A stretch of DNA of 63,116 nucleotides, taken from assembly GCA_035279525.1 (NCBI GenBank), contig DATEHQ010000170.1:1-63116 (forward strand), given 5' to 3'. Every line of letters starts with the position of its first letter. The stretch's first letter is position 1. The notes beneath the pieces are model-generated. The model ran no database searches, had not been told where the DNA came from, and worked only from the letters and a program-made list of their open reading frames with translations. Both the position numbers and the translations under genes were made by a program. The DNA comes from DATEHQ01 sp035279525 (GTDB lineage: Bacteria; Chloroflexota; Dormibacteria; Dormibacterales; Dormibacteraceae). Below, one piece after another: positions 58,787 to 63,116 of the stretch.

Positions 58787-58844
58787 GAGAGGCTGAATTG
58801 CACACCTTCTGCCATAAACTCTGGAGGCCCATGGGAGCCCCCAG

Positions 58845-59186
58845 CTGAGCCTCGACGTCCAGACCCGCCAGGCGGACAACGGCGCGACCGTCGTGGCGCC
58901 CACCGGCCGGCTCGACGTCGCCGGAGCGCCCGCGCTCAAGGATGCGATCACGGGCGTCGTGAAAGATGGTCCGGCGAAGGTCGTGATCGACATGGAAGGC
59001 GTGAGCTTCGTGGACAGCACCGGCCTCGGCTCCGTCATCGCCGCGCTGAAGCAGATCCGCAGCCACCAGGGCGAGCTGCGCCTCGCGGCCCCGAACCAGC
59101 AGGTCCGCGTCGTGCTCGAGCTGACCACGCTCGACCGGGTCTTTCCCTACTACGCGAGCGTCGAGGAAGCCCTCGCCGGCTTGTAG
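58845..59186 (+). CDS. STAS-domain anti-sigma factor antagonist, probable CTG start
   Basis: A 113-residue STAS protein of the SpoIIAA/RsbV type. Seen: VVAPTGRLDVAGAPALKDAI, KVVIDMEGVSFVDSTGLGSVIAALK, with Ser58 at the site phosphorylated in SpoIIAA. Starting at the first GTG (58893) would remove the first beta strands. The frame has no ATG upstream, but CTG 58845 has GGGAG 7 nt before it and overlaps the TGA of a tiny ATG frame (58831-58848). It should bind the RsbW-like ATPase encoded next and be dephosphorylated by the divergent SpoIIE protein. Confidence 0.88.
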   Translation: MSLDVQTRQADNGATVVAPTGRLDVAGAPALKDAITGVVKDGPAKVVIDMEGVSFVDSTGLGSVIAALKQIRSHQGELRLAAPNQQVRVVLELTTLDRVFPYYASVEEALAGL

Positions 59187-59188
59187 GC

Positions 59189-59611
59189 GTGGGTGACCAC
59201 CAAAGCAAGCCTTTTGAGTTCCATGCCGACCTCACCGGCCTCGACGAAGCCTTGCAGACCCTTCACCGCTCCATCGAGCTCTTGCGGGTGGCCGCCGGCC
59301 CGTCGATCGATGAGGACGCCGTGATGCGGTTCGAAACCGCGCTGGGCGAGATCGGGGCCAACGTCCTCACCCACGGCCGTCGCGGCGCCGGCGAGGATCC
59401 AATCGCCTACTCGCTGCGTCTCGAGGGACGCAAGGCGCACGCATCGTTCGTCGACCGGGGACCGGCTGTGCGCGACCAGCTGGCTCGCGCGATGCCGGAC
59501 GCCGAGAGCGAACAGGGACGTGGTCTCGCGATGGCTCGCGCCCTGCTCGACGAGCTAGGCTACCGCCGCGAAGGCGACGTGAACACGTGGCGCCTGGTGA
59601 AAGAGCTGTGA
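59189..59611 (+). CDS. RsbW-like ATP-binding protein (anti-sigma or switch kinase)
   Basis: A 140-residue HATPase_c_2 protein. The N-box is ALGEIGANVLTHG (Glu54, Asn58), followed by FVDRGPA and GRGLAMARALLDEL for the nucleotide lid. It lacks any phosphoacceptor His of its own. RsbW-type kinases phosphorylate the STAS serine and sequester a sigma factor; no sigma gene is in the window. It starts at GTG 59189, 2 nt after the STAS stop, and overlaps the next gene by GTGA. Confidence 0.85.
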   Translation: MGDHQSKPFEFHADLTGLDEALQTLHRSIELLRVAAGPSIDEDAVMRFETALGEIGANVLTHGRRGAGEDPIAYSLRLEGRKAHASFVDRGPAVRDQLARAMPDAESEQGRGLAMARALLDELGYRREGDVNTWRLVKEL

Positions 59612-59841
59612 CGGACTCGCACGAACAGGTTGACGAGGGCAGGGCCCTGGTCCACGACTTTCGCAACCTGCTCGCGGTGATCGTCAATTACAGCGAGCTG
59701 ATCGCGGAGGAGACCGACGACCCGGACGCGGTCAAGGCCGACATCCAGGAGATCCGGTCGGCGGCAGAGCGCGCGATCGCCATGACGGAGAAGCTTCCGC
59801 GTCCGGGCAAGCGTCCGGAGCCGTCCGCCGGTGCGTCATGA
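59608..59841 (+). CDS. Stand-alone HisKA-like (H-box) protein
   Basis: A 77-residue protein. Residues 11-65 form a helical hairpin with EGRALVHDFRNLLAVIVNYSELI; His16 lies in HDFRNLL, which matches the H-box of hybrid histidine kinases (HDFNNLL). The second helix is DIQEIRSAAERAIAMTEKL. There is no ATPase domain, yet the preceding gene encodes a free ATPase and the next a receiver. It might be a phosphotransfer protein or one half of a split kinase. GTG 59608 overlaps the upstream stop and its own stop overlaps the next ATG. Confidence 0.75.
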   Translation: MTDSHEQVDEGRALVHDFRNLLAVIVNYSELIAEETDDPDAVKADIQEIRSAAERAIAMTEKLPRPGKRPEPSAGAS

Positions 59842-60842
59842 CCATCGCCAAGAGTCCTGAGTCCGAGAAAGACAGGGTCCGCTCCGTCCTGACCCGACGC
59901 GACATCGTGCTGGTGGTCGACGACGACGAGCAGGTGCTCCGCCTGGTCAAGCGGGTGCTGGACCGCGCGGGCTTCGAGGCGATCGCGGTGAACAACGGCG
60001 TGAGCGCGCACGACGCCGCCGTCGAGTGGCGGCCCGACATCATCCTGCTCGACCTCATGCTCGGTGAGACGACCGGCGACCAGATCCTCGCCGAGCTGCG
60101 CTCGGATTTCCGGACGCGCCTCATCCCGGTGGTGTTTCTGACGGTGCGCAGCTCATTGAAGGACAAGGTCGAGCACTTGCTCGCCGGCGCCGACGACTAC
60201 GTGACCAAACCCTTCATCGCGGAGGAGCTGGTGGCACGGCTTCGCGCGGTGATGAGCCGATCGACGAGCGCCCGCGAGCTGAGCCCGCTCACGGGAATGA
60301 GTGGCAACAGCGACATCCTGCGCGAGATCAGCCGCCGGCTCGGCCGGGACGAGCGCTTCGCGGTGCTTTACCCGGACATCGATTCGTTCAAGAGCTACAA
60401 CGACCATTACGGCTTTCTACGCGGAGACGACGTGATCAAGACGCTGGCGACGATCATCCTCGAGGTCCTCGAAGAGAGCTATTCGCCGCAGCATTTCGCG
60501 GGCCATGTCGGTGGAGACGACTTCGTGATCCTGACCGAACCAAGCATGGCCGAGACGATCGCTACCGAGGTGACTCGGCGGTTTGACGCAGCGGTTCCGG
60601 CGCTCTATGACACCCCCGACCGCGACCGTGGCTGGATCGAGTTCCAGGAGCGGAACGGCAGCACGGTTCGCTCGCCGATGGTGTCGGTGTCGATAGGCAT
60701 TGTCATCGCCGAGCCGGGGAGCTACTCCAGCGCCGCGGCGCTGGCGGCGCGCGCGGCGGAGGTCAAGGGTGTGGCGAAACGGATGCCGGGGTCGAAATGG
60801 GTGCTCGACCGGCGCCGGCCACCGGAGCGGTTCGGGTCGTGA
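59838..60842 (+). CDS. Receiver-GGDDF domain protein
   Basis: A 334-residue protein. The receiver (about 22-140) has Asp28-Asp29-Asp30, phosphoacceptor Asp72 in IILLDLML and Lys124 in VTKPF. The GGDEF-like domain (about 150-325) keeps FKSYNDHYGFLRGDD (Asn188 and Asp197 for guanine) and VGGDDF at 224-229, a permitted variant of the active-site motif. The usual DPLTGLPNR opening is degenerate (LTGMSGN) and no RxxD inhibitory site precedes the motif. It could make c-di-GMP without product inhibition or only bind GTP. Last gene of the STAS operon. Confidence 0.87.
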   Translation: MTIAKSPESEKDRVRSVLTRRDIVLVVDDDEQVLRLVKRVLDRAGFEAIAVNNGVSAHDAAVEWRPDIILLDLMLGETTGDQILAELRSDFRTRLIPVVFLTVRSSLKDKVEHLLAGADDYVTKPFIAEELVARLRAVMSRSTSARELSPLTGMSGNSDILREISRRLGRDERFAVLYPDIDSFKSYNDHYGFLRGDDVIKTLATIILEVLEESYSPQHFAGHVGGDDFVILTEPSMAETIATEVTRRFDAAVPALYDTPDRDRGWIEFQERNGSTVRSPMVSVSIGIVIAEPGSYSSAAALAARAAEVKGVAKRMPGSKWVLDRRRPPERFGS

Positions 60843-60920
60843 ATGAGGTCTCGATGCAGGGCGGTTTTGGGGGGTCCTCGCGAATTCGCACAGATTGCGT
60901 GGGGATGCAAAACCCGGTGC

Positions 60921-60926
60921 TAGCAT
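60921..60926 (+). promoter_or_regulatory. -10 box of the CpaF-like gene
   Basis: TAGCAT lies 7 nt before the ATG at 60934, in a 91-nt gap, so the secretion gene has its own likely leaderless promoter. Confidence 0.45.
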
Positions 60927-60933
60927 CCGGCCG

Positions 60934-63116
60934 ATGAGCGAGGTCAGGACGGCGCCGCCCGATCAGGATCCGGACGAAGCCTCCCGGCCGGCGGGCCAGG
61001 GCGCTCCCGCGAACGGCGCTCCGTCCGCTCGGGCGCCTCGTTTCAAAGTCTCCATTCACCGGCTCGACGGAGGGCTGGAGGACGGCGAGTCCGACGCTCG
61101 GGTCCTTTCCGGGGACGGATACCCCATCTACACGGCGGTCGATCGGGATCGTGCGCGCCTGGTCCCGATCAGGGAGATCAAGTACGTCGTCTTCGGCTCG
61201 GTCGAAGACCCGAACCTGGAGACCGACCCGGGCGACAAGAGCACGGCGCGGAAGGCGATCCTTCGCTTCCGCGACGGCGAATGGATCGCGGCCTACATCG
61301 AGCCCGGACAACCGCCGGACGCGGAGGGCGTCGCCATCCGCATCCGCCTCACCGAGCGCCAGCGGGTCATCTCCGCGGTCGCCGCGTCCGCGGCGCTGCT
61401 CGAGATGCAGTTCGTCGACATGTGGACGCCGACCGCCGCCCCCGGGCAGCCACAGCGCCGCCGGTCCGACATCATGGAGGCGGCCGCGCGCTCGGGCCGC
61501 GACCTGAACAAGCTCGCCAACGAATTCCGCGACCGGCTCGCGTTGATCCGCGACGTCGGCCTGACGACCGGCGACACGCTCGCCTTCTCTCGCGCCGTCC
61601 GCACGCACCTCGACCGCTTCCTGGCCGAGGACAGCATCGAGCTCAGCTCCCAGGAGAAATCGGCGCTGGCGGACATCATCCTGCGCGCCGCGGTCGGATA
61701 CGGGCCGCTCGACAGCCTGCTCCATGACAGGTCGGTGAGCGAGATCATGGTCAACGGACCAGACCAGGTTTTCATCGAGCGCCGTGGCGTGCTGGCCAAA
61801 GCAGACGTGAGGTTCGAAGACGAGAACCAGCTGCTGGAGACCATCCGCCGCATGGTCGCCACCACCGGAAGGCACATCGACGGCCTGAACCCCATGGTCG
61901 ACGCCAGGCTGCCGGATGGAAGCCGCGTCAACGCGATCATCCGTCCCGCCGCGATCCACGGCCCTGCCCTGACCATCCGCAAGTTCAAGGACGTCGTCTT
62001 GAGCATGGACGACCTGACCCGTGAGGGGAGCCTCAGCCCGTCGATGGCAGAGTTCCTGCAGGCAGCGGTGCTGGGCCGCATGAACATCCTGGTCTCAGGC
62101 GGCACGGGTTCCGGGAAGACCACTTCCCTCAACGTGGTCGCGCGATTCATCCCGCACAACCAGCGCGTGATCACGATCGAGGACGCCGCCGAGCTGCAGA
62201 TCGACCACCCGCACGTGATCGCGCTGGAGCACCGCCCGCCCAACGTCGAGGGCAAGGGCGAGCTCACGATCCGGCAGCTCCTGCGCAACAGCCTCCGGAT
62301 GAGGCCCGACCGCATCCTCGTCGGTGAGGTCCGCGGCGCCGAGGCGCTCGACATGCTCCAGGCGATGAACACGGGTCACGACGGAAGCATGTCGACCATT
62401 CACTCGAACTCCGCCCGCGACGCGCTGTCCCGCCTCGAAACGATGGTGATGATGGCCTCGATCGACATCCCGTTCGAGGCGGTGCGCGCGCAGATCGCCT
62501 CGGCTGTGAACCTCATCGTCCACCAGGCCCGCATGCCGGACGGCCGGCGGAAGATCGCGCAGATCGCCGAGGTCGTCGGCTATGACGCCAACGGCGCCAT
62601 CCTGCGCGACATCTTCCTGCTCGGCATGGGTGGCGACCTGCGGCTCGAGTACAACGCGACCGGATACGTGCCCACCTCGCTCGACAAGGCCGCGTTCTAC
62701 GGCGTGCAGGTCAACCAGGACCTGTTCGACCCCGTGAAGTCGCGGTTTGTCCCGGCCGGCTCGGACAGCATGATGCCCGTCGTCAAGGACCCGCTGATCA
62801 GCGGCCAGCGCGGCACCACAGAGAACGTGGTCCGCCAGGTCGTGGTCGTGCCGTTCAGCTCGGACCGGCCCGCCGTCCAGCAGGAGCCGCGCTCAGTTCA
62901 GGCGGCCCCTGGAACACCGACCTCGGCGATGGCCTCGACGCCCGAGATGCAGGAGGAGATGCGCAAGCTGATCGACGCCGCGCGGTCGGCGGTCGCGGAC
63001 CTGCAGGCGGCTGCGCCGCGCGAAGGGCAGGCGGACGCGGGTGATGTGGCGGCGCTCGCACCGGCGCCGCCGGCTCCGTCGCCGGTGGTCCCGCTCACGC
63101 CATCCGAGCTCGTCCC
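60934..63116 (+). CDS. CpaF-family secretion ATPase with extra N-terminal domain (partial)
   Basis: An open frame from ATG 60934 to the right edge, at least 727 residues. Residues about 30-175 form a domain of the type RKAILRFRDGEWIAAYIEPGQPPDAEGVAIRIRL, resembling the uncharacterised DUF6982 of Chloroflexota and relatives. The CpaF/TadA ATPase follows: VSEIMVNGPDQVFIERRG, MVDARLPDGSRVNAIIRP, Walker A LVSGGTGSGKTTSLN, ITIEDAAELQ (Asp box), RMRPDRILVGEVRG (Walker B) and GHDGSMSTIHSNS (His box). A Pro/Ala-rich tail starts near residue 640. It should power Tad/Flp pilus assembly or a related type II-like export machine in the cytoplasm. The next genes lie outside the window. Confidence 0.9.
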   Translation, partial: MSEVRTAPPDQDPDEASRPAGQGAPANGAPSARAPRFKVSIHRLDGGLEDGESDARVLSGDGYPIYTAVDRDRARLVPIREIKYVVFGSVEDPNLETDPGDKSTARKAILRFRDGEWIAAYIEPGQPPDAEGVAIRIRLTERQRVISAVAASAALLEMQFVDMWTPTAAPGQPQRRRSDIMEAAARSGRDLNKLANEFRDRLALIRDVGLTTGDTLAFSRAVRTHLDRFLAEDSIELSSQEKSALADIILRAAVGYGPLDSLLHDRSVSEIMVNGPDQVFIERRGVLAKADVRFEDENQLLETIRRMVATTGRHIDGLNPMVDARLPDGSRVNAIIRPAAIHGPALTIRKFKDVVLSMDDLTREGSLSPSMAEFLQAAVLGRMNILVSGGTGSGKTTSLNVVARFIPHNQRVITIEDAAELQIDHPHVIALEHRPPNVEGKGELTIRQLLRNSLRMRPDRILVGEVRGAEALDMLQAMNTGHDGSMSTIHSNSARDALSRLETMVMMASIDIPFEAVRAQIASAVNLIVHQARMPDGRRKIAQIAEVVGYDANGAILRDIFLLGMGGDLRLEYNATGYVPTSLDKAAFYGVQVNQDLFDPVKSRFVPAGSDSMMPVVKDPLISGQRGTTENVVRQVVVVPFSSDRPAVQQEPRSVQAAPGTPTSAMASTPEMQEEMRKLIDAARSAVADLQAAAPREGQADAGDVAALAPAPPAPSPVVPLTPSELV

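Overview
The window is GC-rich bacterial chromosome. GTG and TTG starts are frequent, genes are packed tightly, and many promoters place a -10-like hexamer 6-8 nt before the start codon, which suggests leaderless mRNAs. An F420-type (DDN-like) reductase, a PucR regulator, a DUF402 protein, an actinobacterial-type AcnA and a Tad/Flp-type CpaF ATPase fit a deep terrestrial lineage near Actinobacteriota or Chloroflexota; Candidatus Dormibacterota is my best guess. This is inference from gene content, since no rRNA is present.

Layout. 1-5.1 kb is an accessory, partly decaying stretch: a sulfite-oxidase-like gene cut by the left edge, a tRNA-Ala(CGC) whose 3' half is repeated 790 bp downstream, a lower-GC ORF followed by an attC-like site, a MarR-GNAT fusion with a palindromic operator, and two broken genes (SnoaL-like and methyltransferase). 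5.1-22.1 kb holds several regulator plus exporter modules: GntR with an ABC pair, TetR with a DMT exporter, TetR with an ABC pair (and a divergent MFS gene), and PadR with a LolD/MacB-like ABC pair. Most carry a visible operator at the regulator promoter. An AlkZ-like protein and a membrane HD-GYP phosphodiesterase lie between them. 22.1-26.6 kb has AsnB, a GT2 glycosyltransferase and a DUF2079 membrane protein. 26.6-46 kb is central metabolism: cobalamin-dependent MetH, an aldehyde dehydrogenase, MalQ, AcnA, a PucR regulator and the large glutamate synthase subunit. It also has secreted proteins (a propeller with a FIMAH-like end, an M23 peptidase) and two families of hairpin-forming repeats. 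46.9-50.6 kb is a sugar operon: GT4, a ThuA-Gfo/Idh fusion and a second Gfo/Idh oxidoreductase.

50.7-60.8 kb is a dense signalling island. One operon runs sensor histidine kinase, receiver, Ser/Thr kinase with an unassigned C-terminal domain. Divergent from it is a hybrid kinase with two receivers. Then come a receiver-SpoIIE phosphatase and, on the opposite strand, a tight operon of STAS antagonist, RsbW-like ATPase, stand-alone H-box protein and receiver-GGDDF protein. This puts partner switching, phosphorelay and a possible c-di-GMP output together just before a CpaF-type secretion ATPase that runs off the right edge. It is my main candidate for an undescribed system.

Three genes appear to need non-canonical starts (CTG at 46164, ATA at 47788, CTG at 58845), because the conserved N-terminus begins upstream of any ATG, GTG or TTG.
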